Made by a program: the position numbers and the translations under genes. From Actinacidiphila sp965342175 (GTDB lineage: Bacteria > Actinomycetota > Actinomycetes > Streptomycetales > Streptomycetaceae): a stretch of DNA of 64,000 bases. Shown here in pieces: positions 34,531-43,429 of this stretch. A model generated the notes under the pieces. That model did no database searches and was not told where the DNA came from. It worked only from the letters and a program-made list of their open reading frames with translations. Every line of letters begins with the position of its first letter. Within the stretch, counting starts at the first letter, position 1. The stretch covers positions 1 to 64,000 of the forward strand of contig NZ_CBDRBL010000012.1 of assembly GCF_965342175.1 (NCBI RefSeq), given 5' to 3'.

Positions 34531-34626
34531 TGCGCCTGTGCGCCTGTGCGCCTGTGCGCCTGTGCGCCTGTGCGCCTGTGCGCCTGTGCGCCTGTGCGCC
34601 TGTGCGCCTGTGCGCCTGTGCGCCTG
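34531..34626. repeat. Twelve tandem copies of an 8-bp repeat
   Basis: TGCGCCTG is repeated exactly twelve times without a mismatch, ending 99 bases before the start of the alpha/beta hydrolase gene. The unit is not a multiple of three. Such perfect short tandem repeats change length by strand slippage, so this is a candidate contingency (phase-variable) element affecting the promoter spacing of the hydrolase gene. Confidence 0.95.
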
Positions 34627-34725
34627 GCGACGATATGCGACGGGCCGGTTCCGAGACATGCGCGGGCGGGACCTTTCATGAGAACAGCCGTTCGGATGGG
34701 CCGTTCCCATGGCAGTCTGATCTTC

Positions 34726-35511
34726 ATGCAGCCGACATCCCAGCCCGAACCGACGCGCGCGGCACTGACGGTGGACGGACGCCGCCTGTCCTACCTCGAC
34801 TTCGGGGGCCCGGGACGGCCCCTGCTCGCCCTGCACGGGCACTTCAACGAGGCCCGCACCTTCACCGGCCTGGCGCACGCCCTGGCTCCCGCCTGGCGAG
34901 TGGTCGCGCTCGACCAGCGCGGACACGGCTTCTCCGACAGGCCCCCGGACTTCTCTCGCGAAGGCTACGTTCAGGATGCGGCCGCGCTCATCGCCCACCT
35001 CGGCCTGCGGCAGGTGGTGGTGCTCGGCCACTCCCTCGGCGGGGTCAACGCCTACCAGTTGGCCGCGCGCCACCCCGACGTGGTCAGTGCGCTCGTCATC
35101 GAGGACATCGGCGCCGAGATCGACGACGACCTCTCCTTCTGCCTGGCATGGCCGCATCGGGCACCCACCCGCACGGCACTGGTCGAACAACTCGGAGCGG
35201 CGGTTCGATACCTGACGGACGCCATCCGTGAACATCCCGACGGCTGGGGCCTGGCCTTCCGGCCACAGGACATGGTCACGTCCGTCGGCCAGGTCAACGG
35301 CAACCACTGGGACGACTGGCTCGCCACCGAGTGCCCGGCCCTGCTCGTCCACGGCACCCGCAGCGACACGCTCACCCTGGACCACGCCCAAGCCATGGCA
35401 GCCCGCCGTCCGAACACCCGGCTCGTCGCTCTCGCGACGGGACACACCGTGCACGAGACCGATCCCGCCGGCTTCGCCGCGGCAGTCCGCACGTTCCTCG
35501 ACGCCCTGTGA
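34726..35511 (+). CDS. Alpha/beta-fold hydrolase
   Basis: A 261-residue hydrolase. Oxyanion region LALHGHFNEARTF, then LDQRGHGFSD, nucleophile elbow GHSLGGVNAY (Ser about 106), acid in VHGTRSD and His in ATGHTVHETDP. The order and length match haloalkane-dehalogenase or esterase-like stand-alone hydrolases; the substrate is unknown. The start at ATG 34726 gives the best N-terminus but has no clear ribosome site. ATG 34678 is an alternative that would add 16 residues. A 12-copy octamer repeat lies upstream. Confidence 0.85.
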   Translation: MQPTSQPEPTRAALTVDGRRLSYLDFGGPGRPLLALHGHFNEARTFTGLAHALAPAWRVVALDQRGHGFSDRPPDFSREGYVQDAAALIAHLGLRQVVVLGHSLGGVNAYQLAARHPDVVSALVIEDIGAEIDDDLSFCLAWPHRAPTRTALVEQLGAAVRYLTDAIREHPDGWGLAFRPQDMVTSVGQVNGNHWDDWLATECPALLVHGTRSDTLTLDHAQAMAARRPNTRLVALATGHTVHETDPAGFAAAVRTFLDAL

Positions 35512-35636
35512 CCGGCCGTCGCCCGCGCCGGCTCCTCGTGGGCGAGAGCCGTCACCACCTGGTCCCTGGCGCCTGACCGCCCGTCGACGCGCCGATGTCG
35601 TCGAGGGGCGCCCGTCGAGGGCCCAACCGGCCGGGG

Positions 35637-36302
35637 TCAGCCGCCGACATGCAGCAGGAAAGCCCCGTCGGCGGTGGCCTGGACGCGGATGTCGGCGAGG
35701 GTGTCGACGTGGACGGTGGGCTGGTGGACCGCCGCGCGGGGGCCCACGCCGACCACGCGCATTCCGGCGGCCTTGGCGGCCGCGATGCCGACCTCGGAGT
35801 CCTCGAAGACCACGCAGTCCTCCGGGGCGAAGCCCAGCTCGGCGGCGCCCTTGAGGAAGCCCTCCGGGTCCGGCTTGCTGGCGCTGACGCTCTCAGCGGT
35901 GACCATGACGGCGGGCAGCGGGAGACGGGCGGCGCCCATGCGGGCCCGGGCGAGGCCCTCGTCCGCGGAGGTCACCAGGGCGTGCGGCCGGCCCTGCAGC
36001 GCGGCCATGAAGGCCGGGGCGCCCTCGACGGGGACGACGCCGTCGAGGTCGGCGGTCTCCTCGGCGAGCATGCGCGCGTTGTCGGCGTGGTTCTCCGCCA
36101 TCGGGCGGTCCGGGAGCAGCACCGCCATCGTGGCGTAGCCCTGGCGGCCGTGGACGGTCTTCATCACGGCATCGCCGTCGAGTCCGTGCCCCGCGGCCCA
36201 CCGGCGCCAGCAGCGCTCGACCACGGCGTCGGAGTTGACCAGCGTTCCGTCCATGTCCAGCAGCAGCGCGCGGGCGGGGACGACGGTGGACGGCGGCAGC
36301 AT
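35637..36302 (-). CDS. HAD-superfamily phosphatase (sugar-phosphate type)
   Basis: A 221-residue phosphatase from ATG 36302 with GAGGAG upstream. Motif I LLLDMDGTLVNSD (nucleophile Asp16, acid Asp18), motif II ALVTSADEG, motif III SKPDPEGFLKGA and motif IV CVVFEDSEVGIAAAKAAGM are all intact. The cap is helical (WRRWAAGHGLDGDAVMKTVHGRQG), as in subfamily IA beta-phosphoglucomutase-like enzymes and glycerol- or sugar-phosphatases. The exact substrate is uncertain. It is a single gene. Confidence 0.9.
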   Translation of the reverse strand: MLPPSTVVPARALLLDMDGTLVNSDAVVERCWRRWAAGHGLDGDAVMKTVHGRQGYATMAVLLPDRPMAENHADNARMLAEETADLDGVVPVEGAPAFMAALQGRPHALVTSADEGLARARMGAARLPLPAVMVTAESVSASKPDPEGFLKGAAELGFAPEDCVVFEDSEVGIAAAKAAGMRVVGVGPRAAVHQPTVHVDTLADIRVQATADGAFLLHVGG

Positions 36303-36471
36303 GAAACTCCTCGGGGGCACAGGCAAGTGGCCCGCCCGCCGGTCAGGGGAAACGGGCGGAACCACTTTGTTCCTACACGATACAAAATCGCGCCGCGGTT
36401 CCGCCAGGGGGGGTGCCGGGCGTACCCGGGCGAGCGCGTCCGGCACCGGGCGCCGTCCGCGCTCGCCCTCC

Positions 36472-37059
36472 TCACAAAGCGGCGGCCGTCCCGTCCACGT
36501 ACTGCAGCAGTCCGTAGGTGAAGCCGGCGGTCCGGCGAGCCGCCCCGGGCGGGGCCTGAGGATCGGTGAACTCCAGTCGCCAGCGGGTGGGGGCGTCGCC
36601 TTCCATGGGGCGTGCGGGCGGGAACGCCCGGGCCACCTCGTCGACGGTGCAGGACCAGGGCGCGAGGTCGTCCACTCCGGACAGCCTCGGCCCCGGCTCC
36701 CCCGGCGCGCGGACCAGCCACTCGTTCCAGACCGCCCTGCCGCCCGGTGCGCACAGCACCTCGAAACGCAGCGACGGCCACAGCGGGACCGGCCAGAGCA
36801 GCGCCGTACAGGTCAGGTCGCCCACCCGGCGCCGGAGCACCGCCTCGGGCGGTCCGAGCACCGTCCGATAGCGGCGCTCGCCGCGCGGGAAGCCCCTGGC
36901 GTGCCCCCATGCCTGCCAGCGGCGGTTGGCCTCGCGCATCTCGGTACGGCTCGCCCCGAGCGTGCGCAGCGCCTCCTCCACCAGTTCCGGCCGGTGGTCG
37001 GCCATGCGCCGCAGCAGGACGAGCTGGAAGCCCCTCAGCCCGAAGTCGTCGATCGCCAC
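36472..37059 (-). CDS. Conserved hypothetical protein
   Basis: A 195-residue protein from GTG 37059, preferred because of the upstream GGATGGGGG; ATG 37074 is possible and would add five residues. It is rich in Trp and Arg with WPVPLWPSLRFEVLCAPGG and VWNEWLVRAPGE. It has no signal peptide, membrane segment or known catalytic motif. The amphipathic N-terminal helices (GLRGFQLVLLRRMADHRPELVEEAL) could mediate dimerisation. I do not recognise a family. Confidence 0.6.
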   Translation of the reverse strand: MAIDDFGLRGFQLVLLRRMADHRPELVEEALRTLGASRTEMREANRRWQAWGHARGFPRGERRYRTVLGPPEAVLRRRVGDLTCTALLWPVPLWPSLRFEVLCAPGGRAVWNEWLVRAPGEPGPRLSGVDDLAPWSCTVDEVARAFPPARPMEGDAPTRWRLEFTDPQAPPGAARRTAGFTYGLLQYVDGTAAAL

Positions 37060-37168
37060 GCCCCCATCCTGCATGAGCGACCGGCACCGATACGACGGCG
37101 CCCGCCGGGGGACGAGGTCCCCTGGGCCGGCGCTGCGCGCGGGACGTGGCCGTCAGGTCGGCCGACCG

Positions 37169-38275
37169 TCAGTTGCGGCCGCCGTTCGCGTTTCCCGTCC
37201 CGTTGCCGGTCCCACCGCCGGTTCCGTCGGCGTCGATCTCGCCGGAGTCCGTGCCCTGGTCCGGTGAGGACCCGGTCCGCGCCTCCAGGGCGGCCCGGGT
37301 GTGGGGTCCGTAGACGCCCTGCGGGTCGCCCTCGACCTTGTAGAAGAACTGGAAGCGGGCCACCGCGTCACCGACCTGCCGGCTGTAGTCGCCGTCGGCG
37401 GGGCCGTAGTAGAGCCGCACCGCCTTGAGACGGTTCTGGAGGTCCACGACGGCGGGGCCGGTGTCGCCGCGCTGCAGCGTCGCGGGCACGGCCGGCGGTG
37501 CCGAGCCGGGCGGCTGGGAGGTCTCACCGCCGTCGGGGGACGTCGGGCGGGACGCGGTGGTGCCGGGCGTCGGCCCGCCGGTCGTCTCAGAGGACGAGGA
37601 CGCCGACGCCGAGGCGGAGGCGGGGGCGGGGGCGGAGGCCGTCACGGAGGCCGAGGCACTCGCGGAGGCCGGCGCGGAAGGCGAGGCGGTGGGCGAGGCC
37701 GAACGCCCGGCGGAGGCCGAAGCCGTTGCGGAGGACGGCAGTTCCACGGCCGCCTCGGAGGCGCCCTGGTCTGGGGCGGCCTCGGTACGGTCGGGGCTGC
37801 CGGTCAGCTGGGCGGTGACGAGGACCGCCCCGACGGCGAGGCCGAGGGCCGCGATGCCCGCGCCCGCGACGAGCGCGCCACGGCGGCGCCGAACCCCGGG
37901 GCGGCGTCTGCCCCCGACGCGGGAGGGGTGGGGCGCGGGTTCCCCGGACGTGGCGGCCGCCGGCTCCGGCAGCCGTTCCGAGGAGACGGTGCCGAGGTCG
38001 ATGATGTCGGTGTCCTCCTCCTGCCCCGCCGCCGCGGACGGCCCCGGAGCGTTCGGCGGCACGGGAGCGTTCGGCGGCACGGGCGGCAGAGGCGCCGTCG
38101 GCGGGTCGTCCTGCCGCTCCGGGAAGGCCTCGGCGGCCCCCGCCGCCACGGCGGCCGGGACGGGTTCCTCGAGGTCCGCGTAGCCCTCGGGCCCCGGCAC
38201 ATACGGCCGCACCCGGAGCGACTCGTACAGCTGTTCCTCCTGCGAAGCCGGCGATCCCGGCGCGTCCGACGCCAC
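37169..38275 (-). CDS. Membrane-anchored peptidoglycan-binding-domain protein
   Basis: A 368-residue protein, starting GTG 38275. An acidic, Pro-rich cytoplasmic region (1-115) is followed by a basic stop-transfer patch (GGRRRPGVRRRR) and one membrane helix (about 133-155, GALVAGAGIAALGLAVGAVLV). A long Ser/Ala/Thr/Pro linker spans the wall. The C-terminal PG_binding_1 domain (about 270-335) shows LQRGDTGPAVVDLQNRLKAVRLYYGPADGDYSRQVGDAVARFQ. It ends in a Gly/Asn-rich tail. It probably links the membrane to peptidoglycan; it carries no hydrolase domain. Confidence 0.85.
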   Translation of the reverse strand: MASDAPGSPASQEEQLYESLRVRPYVPGPEGYADLEEPVPAAVAAGAAEAFPERQDDPPTAPLPPVPPNAPVPPNAPGPSAAAGQEEDTDIIDLGTVSSERLPEPAAATSGEPAPHPSRVGGRRRPGVRRRRGALVAGAGIAALGLAVGAVLVTAQLTGSPDRTEAAPDQGASEAAVELPSSATASASAGRSASPTASPSAPASASASASVTASAPAPASASASASSSSETTGGPTPGTTASRPTSPDGGETSQPPGSAPPAVPATLQRGDTGPAVVDLQNRLKAVRLYYGPADGDYSRQVGDAVARFQFFYKVEGDPQGVYGPHTRAALEARTGSSPDQGTDSGEIDADGTGGGTGNGTGNANGGRN

Positions 38276-38460
38276 CGGCGCCCCCTCCCCACGTCCTGAC
38301 AGACGCAGTGATTATGCAGACCGCGCGGACCCGGTGCCCAGGCGTCTTCGGTCCCGACGGTCGCACAAACACGCCAATCCTGTGGAAAGGGTGTGAATAT
38401 TTACAGGGAAATAGCGTGAACGCGGTACCGAGCCCCGGTGCCCGAGCGGAACGAGTGCCA

Positions 38461-40506
38461 ATGGCGCAGGACGAGACCACTGCCCCGGCAGGGCAGACGA
38501 CAGCGGGCGGCCCCTCGGCAGTGACCGACAAGCGGTCGGTGTACCTCGCGATCGGCGCGCTCGCGCTCGGTCTGCTGCTGGCCGCTCTCGACCAGACGAT
38601 CGTCTCCACCGCGCTGCCGACGATCGTCAGCGACCTGGGCGGCCTGAAGCACCTGTCCTGGGTGGTCACCGCCTATCTTCTGGCCTCGACCGCCGCCACC
38701 CCGCTGTGGGGCAAGCTCGGTGACATGTACGGGCGGAAGAAGCTCTTCCAGGCCGTCATCGTGCTCTTCCTGATCGGTTCCGCGCTGTGCGGCCTCTCCC
38801 GGAGCCTGGGCGAGCTCATCGCCTTCCGTGCGCTGCAGGGCCTGGGCGGCGGCGGGCTGATCGTGCTGTCCATGGCGATCGTGGGCGACATCGTGCCGCC
38901 GCGCGAGCGGGGGCGCTACCAGGGCGCGTTCGGGGCGGTGTTCGGGGCGAGCAGCGTGCTCGGACCGCTGCTGGGCGGGCTGTTCGTCGACACCCTGAGC
39001 TGGCGCTGGGTGTTCTACGTCAACCTCCCCCTCGGCATCCTCGCACTCGCCGTCATCGCCACCGTGCTGCACATCCCGGTCCGGCGGACCACGCACCGCA
39101 TCGACTACTGGGGCATGGTGCTGGTGGCGGCCGCCGCCACCTGTCTGGTGCTGATGACGTCGCTGGGCGGCACGACGTGGGCCTGGGGCTCCTGGCAGGT
39201 CGTCGGGCTCGCGGTGCTGGGCGTCGTGCTGATCGCGGCCTTCGTCCTCGTCGAGCGGCGGGCGCAGGAAGCGGTGCTGCCGCTGCGGCTGTTCCGCGTC
39301 CGCACCTTCTGGCTGTGCTCGGTGATCTCCTTCGTCGTCGGCTTCGCCATGTTCGGCTCGCTGACCTTCCTGCCGACCTTCCTCCAGGTCGTTCACGGCT
39401 ACTCGCCGACCTGGTCGGGCGTGCACATGATCCCCATGGTGGTCGGCATGCTGGTGGCCTCCACGGGCTCCGGTCAGATCGTCTCGCGCACCGGCCACTA
39501 CAAGGTCTTCCCGATCGCGGGGACCGCCGTGACGATCCTCGGGCTGTTCCTGCTGCACCAGCTCGACGAGACCACCCCGGTGTGGGTGCTGAGCACCTAC
39601 CTGCTCGTCTTCGGGCTCGGGCTCGGCCTGGTCCTGCAGATCCTGATCCTCGCCGTGCAGAACGCCGTGGACTACTCCGACCTGGGAGCCGCCACCTCCG
39701 GCGCCACCTTCTTCCGCTCGGTCGGGGCCGCTTTCGGCGTCTCCATCTTCGGCACGATCTTCGCGACCGGCCTCGCCCGCGCGATCACCGCCGCGCTCAC
39801 CGGACTGAGCCTGCCGCCCGGATTCGACCCGGCCATGATCCAGTCCGATCCGCGCGGGGTGCGGCAGCTCCCGCCGTCCGTGCGCGAACCGGTGCTGCAC
39901 GCGTACTCGACCGCCATCACCGGCGTCTTCCTGTGGGCGGTGCCGATCTGCGTGCTCGCCTTCGTGCTGGCCTGGTTCCTGAAGGAGCAGCCGCTGCGGC
40001 GCTCGGTCACCGTGCCCGACGCGAGCGAGACGCTGGGTGCCAACCCCGTCGACCGCTCCTCCCTCGACGAGATCGCCCGCGGTCTGAGCCTCCTCGGCAG
40101 CCGGGAGGCCCGCCGCGACCTGTACGCGCGGATCACCGCGCTGGCCGGCCTCGACCTCCAGCCCGCCGCCGCCTGGCTGCTGCTCTACATCGCCCGCACC
40201 GGCTCCGCCGACCCGGTCGACCTGTCCGTGCAGACCACGGTGCCGTACAACGTCATCGAGCGCGCCGCCTTCGAGGTCGAGGAACACCGCTACGCCGTGC
40301 GGCGCGGCAACCCGCTCCATCTCACCGAACGAGGTCAGGAGATCGTGGCCCTGCTGACCGAGGCCCGCCGCAAGGTGCTGGCCGACCTCCTCGGCGACTG
40401 GGACCCCGACCGCCACGCCGAGCTGGCGGCCCTGCTCACCCGGCTGACCACCGAGCTGTGCGGCCAGGACCAGGACCGCCCCGGCCCCCAGCGGCCCCCG
40501 GCCTGA
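38461..40506 (+). CDS. DHA2-family MFS exporter fused to a MarR-like domain
   Basis: A 681-residue drug:H+ antiporter with 14 helices. DHA2 motifs are LLAALDQTIVSTALPTI, WVVTAYLLASTAATPLWGKLGDMYGRKK and RALQGLGGGGL. After the last helix (about 505) a soluble C-terminal region of about 150 residues (LLGSREARRDLYARITALAGL ... LLLYIARTG ... NVIERAAFEVEEHRYAVRRGNPLHLTERGQEIVALL) resembles a MarR-like winged helix. GTG 38416, with AGGGA just upstream, is an alternative start. The fusion suggests built-in ligand sensing or self-regulation. Confidence 0.88.
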   Translation: MAQDETTAPAGQTTAGGPSAVTDKRSVYLAIGALALGLLLAALDQTIVSTALPTIVSDLGGLKHLSWVVTAYLLASTAATPLWGKLGDMYGRKKLFQAVIVLFLIGSALCGLSRSLGELIAFRALQGLGGGGLIVLSMAIVGDIVPPRERGRYQGAFGAVFGASSVLGPLLGGLFVDTLSWRWVFYVNLPLGILALAVIATVLHIPVRRTTHRIDYWGMVLVAAAATCLVLMTSLGGTTWAWGSWQVVGLAVLGVVLIAAFVLVERRAQEAVLPLRLFRVRTFWLCSVISFVVGFAMFGSLTFLPTFLQVVHGYSPTWSGVHMIPMVVGMLVASTGSGQIVSRTGHYKVFPIAGTAVTILGLFLLHQLDETTPVWVLSTYLLVFGLGLGLVLQILILAVQNAVDYSDLGAATSGATFFRSVGAAFGVSIFGTIFATGLARAITAALTGLSLPPGFDPAMIQSDPRGVRQLPPSVREPVLHAYSTAITGVFLWAVPICVLAFVLAWFLKEQPLRRSVTVPDASETLGANPVDRSSLDEIARGLSLLGSREARRDLYARITALAGLDLQPAAAWLLLYIARTGSADPVDLSVQTTVPYNVIERAAFEVEEHRYAVRRGNPLHLTERGQEIVALLTEARRKVLADLLGDWDPDRHAELAALLTRLTTELCGQDQDRPGPQRPPA

Positions 40507-40525
40507 GTCGGCCGCGCCGCGGTCA

Positions 40526-40556
40526 CCGCGTCACAGCGGCGCCCGCGGTGACGCGG
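40526..40556. terminator. Hairpin between convergent genes
   Basis: CCGCGTCAC (40526-40534) pairs with GTGACGCGG (40548-40556). It overlaps the 3' end of the minus-strand HAD-like gene and lies 20 bases after the exporter stop, so it may serve both transcripts. Confidence 0.5.
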
Positions 40557-41046
40557 CAAAGGCGGCGAGCGCCGCGAAGTCGGGCTCGCGCAGACCGACG
40601 CGGGGATCGACATGGTGCAGGAGGGCCGGCCCGCGGTGATGCGCGGCCACCCAGTCCGCGTCGGCGGGGCTCTGCTCGTCGTCGACCCAGGCGAACGGGC
40701 GGCCGGCGGCGTGGGCTATGAGTGTTTCGGTCTTCCAGTGCACGAGATCGGGGCGGTGCGCGAACAGCGCGTCGCCGAAGTCGACGTACGGCAACTCGGG
40801 CAGCCCGATGACGGGGCCGATCCAGTGGTTGGCCTCCGCCATCCACGTCGTGGCCCAGCACAGTTCGAACCCCAGCCCGAGCAGCGCCTCACCGTGCGCG
40901 GGATGGAGCCACACCCGCAACGGACGCGCCGAGACACCGGACGCCGGCACGCGCAGCGTGGTGTAACCCTGAGGTCGCCGGGTGGGCTCGGCCGCGTACG
41001 GGTTGAGCGGGCCGTCGACGTCGAGGAAGAGCAGGGGCCTTTCCAT
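40531..41046 (-). CDS. HAD-like hydrolase, short form
   Basis: A 171-residue protein from ATG 41046 behind GGGTGGGG. Motif I LLFLDVDGPLNPY (Asp9, Asp11) opens the protein, and FELCWATTWMAEANHWIGPVIGLPELPYVDF plus FAWVDDEQSPADADW supply the later acidic motif. The short cap-less fold with a CWATTW block resembles the secreted or orphan HAD group sometimes labelled HAD-like of RNA-repair type. The substrate is not known. It converges on the DHA2 exporter gene. Confidence 0.8.
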   Translation of the reverse strand: MERPLLFLDVDGPLNPYAAEPTRRPQGYTTLRVPASGVSARPLRVWLHPAHGEALLGLGFELCWATTWMAEANHWIGPVIGLPELPYVDFGDALFAHRPDLVHWKTETLIAHAAGRPFAWVDDEQSPADADWVAAHHRGPALLHHVDPRVGLREPDFAALAAFAASPRAPL

Positions 41047-41106
41047 GGCCCCACCCTGACGTCCGGTGACGGCGCACGGCAAGGCGGTTTCCAGGGCACG
41101 GCGGGT

Positions 41107-41136
41107 GGCGGCGCCCCGGAGGGGCGGGGCGCCGCC
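41107..41136 (-). terminator. Terminator after the ABM-domain gene
   Basis: GGCGGCGCCCCG (41107-41118) pairs with CGGGGCGCCGCC (41125-41136) around a GAGGGG loop. It lies six bases downstream of the minus-strand stop codon at 41142. Confidence 0.7.
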
Positions 41137-41141
41137 AGGGG

Positions 41142-41471
41142 TCAGGGCTGCTTCGGCGCGGCCTGCTGGACGACCTCGAAGGACCACAGCGTGGAACCGG
41201 TGGCGGCCGGCCGGGGGCGCTCGCCGCCGCCCTCGCCGCCCTCGCGGTGGGCGGCCTGCATCGGGCCGGACATCCAGTTGCGGAAGTCCTCCTCGCTGCG
41301 CCAGCGCGTGTACACGAGGTACTGGTCGGTGCCCTCGACCGGGCGCAGCAGTTCGAACCACTCGAAGCCGTCCGAACTCTCGACGGCGCCCGCCCGCGAG
41401 GCGAACCGCTGCTCCAGGACCTCGCGCTGCTCGGCTGGGACGGTCAGTACGTTGATCTTGACGACGCTCAT
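41142..41471 (-). CDS. ABM-domain (antibiotic biosynthesis monooxygenase-like) protein
   Basis: A 109-residue dimeric ferredoxin-like-fold protein starting at ATG 41471 with GGGGGA upstream. The ABM pattern is MSVVKINVLTVPAEQREVLEQRF ... GFEWFELLRPVEGTDQYLVYTRWRSEEDFRNWM. It is close to the group that includes heme-degrading MhuD/IsdG-like and small quinol monooxygenase proteins. Asn and Trp of the heme pocket are compatible (INV, NWM), but activity is not proven. A flexible Gly/Glu-rich insert precedes the last strand. Confidence 0.85.
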   Translation of the reverse strand: MSVVKINVLTVPAEQREVLEQRFASRAGAVESSDGFEWFELLRPVEGTDQYLVYTRWRSEEDFRNWMSGPMQAAHREGGEGGGERPRPAATGSTLWSFEVVQQAAPKQP

Positions 41472-41565
41472 TCCCCCATCGTGCCAGGTGATATTCGCGT
41501 GCCCTGGTCGGCGCCGCGTGTCACGCTGCCTGGCGAGGTCTGTCGTCGCGAACGCGGAGGAGTAC

Positions 41566-41835
41566 GTGGTGTCCGAGAGTGGTGCGCACGCGGTGTCGGC
41601 CCTGTTCTCACAGGGGCGGCTCACGGTCATCCCGCGCCGGGCGGCGCGGCGCGAGCAGTTGCTGCGGCATCTGACCGAGACGCTCTTCCAGCCGGGGCAG
41701 GACTACCACGAGCGCGAGGTCAACGAGGCGCTGCGCACGGTGCACGACGATTGCGCCGCCCTGCGCCGCTACCTGGTGGAGGGCGGCTGGCTGGAGCGGA
41801 CTGCCGACGGCACCGCCTACCGCGTGAGGGGCTGA
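41566..41835 (+). CDS. DUF2087 domain protein
   Basis: An 89-residue protein. GTG 41566 lies five bases after GGAGGAG, and GTG 41569 is equally possible. LTVIPRRAARREQLLRHLTETLFQPGQDYHEREVNEALRTVHDDCAALRRYLVEGGWLERTADGTAYRV is the DUF2087 winged-helix-like pattern (DCAALRRYLV and a basic start). It is usually fused to or near transcription regulators and acetyltransferases. The divergent position to the ABM gene suggests a common control region. No DNA target is known. Confidence 0.82.
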   Translation: MVSESGAHAVSALFSQGRLTVIPRRAARREQLLRHLTETLFQPGQDYHEREVNEALRTVHDDCAALRRYLVEGGWLERTADGTAYRVRG

Positions 41836-41977
41836 ACCGGCGCCGGACGGGCGGCCGGGGCCGGCCCGCGGGCGGGAGGACGCCGTCCGGGTGGAGTGGG
41901 CGCCGCACCGCGGGGCACCGCGGGCCCGTGCTGTCGCGGCCCGTGCTCCGTCTCCCGAACAGGACGCCGCGGGCGCG

Positions 41978-42640
41978 TCAGCCGGTGGCCCCGCCCCGGG
42001 GCCGGTCCGGGCCCACAGGGCCGTCCGGGCCGGGCTCCCGCCGCCCCTGGACGAGCAGCAGCACGCACACGGCGATGACCCAGAGCCCGGCGAGCCCCAG
42101 GCCGATGAAGCCGGCGTACGGGATGAACATCAGCACGCCCAGGACGAAGCCCGCCCACCCCAGCCACTGCGGCAGCGGCCCGCCCGTGCTGAGGGAGACG
42201 ACCGTCCCGGCTCCGAGGAGCATGACGCCGATCCCTGCCAGGACGGGCATGAACAGGTCACTGCTCAGGGCGTTGAGGGCCTGCAGTGCCCCACCGCCGA
42301 CCAGGACCTGGTCGGCGGCCTCCACAAGACTGAGGGTGAGCCCGGCGCTGATCCAGAAGCCGAGGGCGGCCAGGATGCCGCCGGCGAAGGAGACCTGGGG
42401 AAGCCAGCCGGTGCGGTCGGAACCGGCCAGGACGTGCCGCAGGTAGCCGGCGAAGAACGTCAGGAAGAGCCCGGCGACGAGCAGCAGATACAGCCCGACG
42501 CCCTGCCGGGTGCCATGGGCGAGGTAGAACGCCCTGACCGCGACCCCGGAACTGCCGATCCCCGGGGTGTCTCCCTGGAGTGCGTAGGAGACGGCGGCGA
42601 GGATCACGGCCACGAGGCCCGTGAGCGGTCCGAGTCGCAT
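41978..42640 (-). CDS. Polytopic membrane protein, unknown function
   Basis: A 220-residue protein from ATG 42640 with about six hydrophobic helices (for example LTGLVAVILAAVSYAL, VGLYLLLVAGLFLTFFAGYL, FAGGILAALGFWISAGLTL, LGWAGFVLGVLMFIPYAGFI, GLGLAGLWVIAVCVLLLV). It ends with a charged Pro/Gly tail (GPDGPVGPDRPRGG). It resembles DUF4386-like or general actinobacterial membrane proteins but no motif fixes a function. Start was chosen at the beginning of the first helix. Confidence 0.7.
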   Translation of the reverse strand: MRLGPLTGLVAVILAAVSYALQGDTPGIGSSGVAVRAFYLAHGTRQGVGLYLLLVAGLFLTFFAGYLRHVLAGSDRTGWLPQVSFAGGILAALGFWISAGLTLSLVEAADQVLVGGGALQALNALSSDLFMPVLAGIGVMLLGAGTVVSLSTGGPLPQWLGWAGFVLGVLMFIPYAGFIGLGLAGLWVIAVCVLLLVQGRREPGPDGPVGPDRPRGGATG

Positions 42641-42757
42641 CGGGGGTCTCCGATCCGTCCGTTGGCCCCCCAGACCGGTGGATGTCCGTACCGATGCTGT
42701 CACGGCTCGTGGCGGGCCGCCCATCGGCGGCACCCACCCGGGCCGTCCAGGAACGGC

Positions 42758-43429
42758 TCAGCGAGCCGCCTCGGCGACGGCCCGCTCGGGCGCGGCCGCG
42801 GTCTGTGCGGGCACCGTCACCGGGACGACCGTGTGGGCGCGGCGCTCACGGCGGAAGACGTACGCGGCCAGGGAGCCGGAGCCGATCAGGGCGACGGCGG
42901 ACGTGGCGGTGCCGAACCAGCCGGCGCCCAGCCACTGGCCGCCCGCGTAGCCCAGGCCCACGCTGTACGCGGCCCAGGCCAGGCCGGCGAGCGCCGACCA
43001 GGGCAGGAACTCGCGGACCCGGCGCTGCGCCGCGCCCGCGGTGAGGCTGACGACGGAGCGGCCGGCCGGGGCGAAGCGGGCGAGGACGACGAGCGCGCCG
43101 CCGCCGCGGGTCAGGACGGCGCCGAGGATCTCCTGGGCGGTGGAGAGCCGGCGGGAGTGCGCCACGTGGTGGTCGATCCAGTCGCCGCCGCGCCGCGCGA
43201 GGCGGTACGCGGCGAGGTCGCCGAGGGTGGAGGCGACAGCCGCGCAGAGCAGGAGGGCGAGCACGTCCAGGAGGCTGCTGCCATGACCGGCGGCCGTGGC
43301 GGCCGTGGCCGCGGAGATCAGCAGGACGCCGCTCGGCACCACCGGAAGGAAGACGTCGAGCACGATGGAGGCGGCTACCAGGGCGTAGATCCACGGTGAA
43401 TCCAACAGGGAACCTGGCCCGACGAACAC
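42758..43429 (-). CDS. DedA-family membrane protein
   Basis: A 223-residue membrane protein starting GTG 43429 after GAGGAGG. DedA/VTT features are visible: YALVAASIVLDVFLPVVPSGVLLISAA, LLLCAAVASTLGDLAAYRLARRGGDW with the conserved Gly-Asp, and VVLARFAPAGRSVVSLTAGAAQRRVREFLPWSALAGLAWA, whose RF..P.GR motif is typical. DedA proteins recycle undecaprenyl phosphate or other lipids and affect envelope stress tolerance. The C-terminus is short and Ala-rich. Confidence 0.88.
   Translation of the reverse strand: MFVGPGSLLDSPWIYALVAASIVLDVFLPVVPSGVLLISAATAATAAGHGSSLLDVLALLLCAAVASTLGDLAAYRLARRGGDWIDHHVAHSRRLSTAQEILGAVLTRGGGALVVLARFAPAGRSVVSLTAGAAQRRVREFLPWSALAGLAWAAYSVGLGYAGGQWLGAGWFGTATSAVALIGSGSLAAYVFRRERRAHTVVPVTVPAQTAAAPERAVAEAAR

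Noticed and set aside
34531..34626. Protein repeat CACAPVRL read through the octamer array
   Set aside because: The reading exists only because the 24-base period keeps the frame open; there is no start with a ribosome site, and the hydrolase begins downstream.
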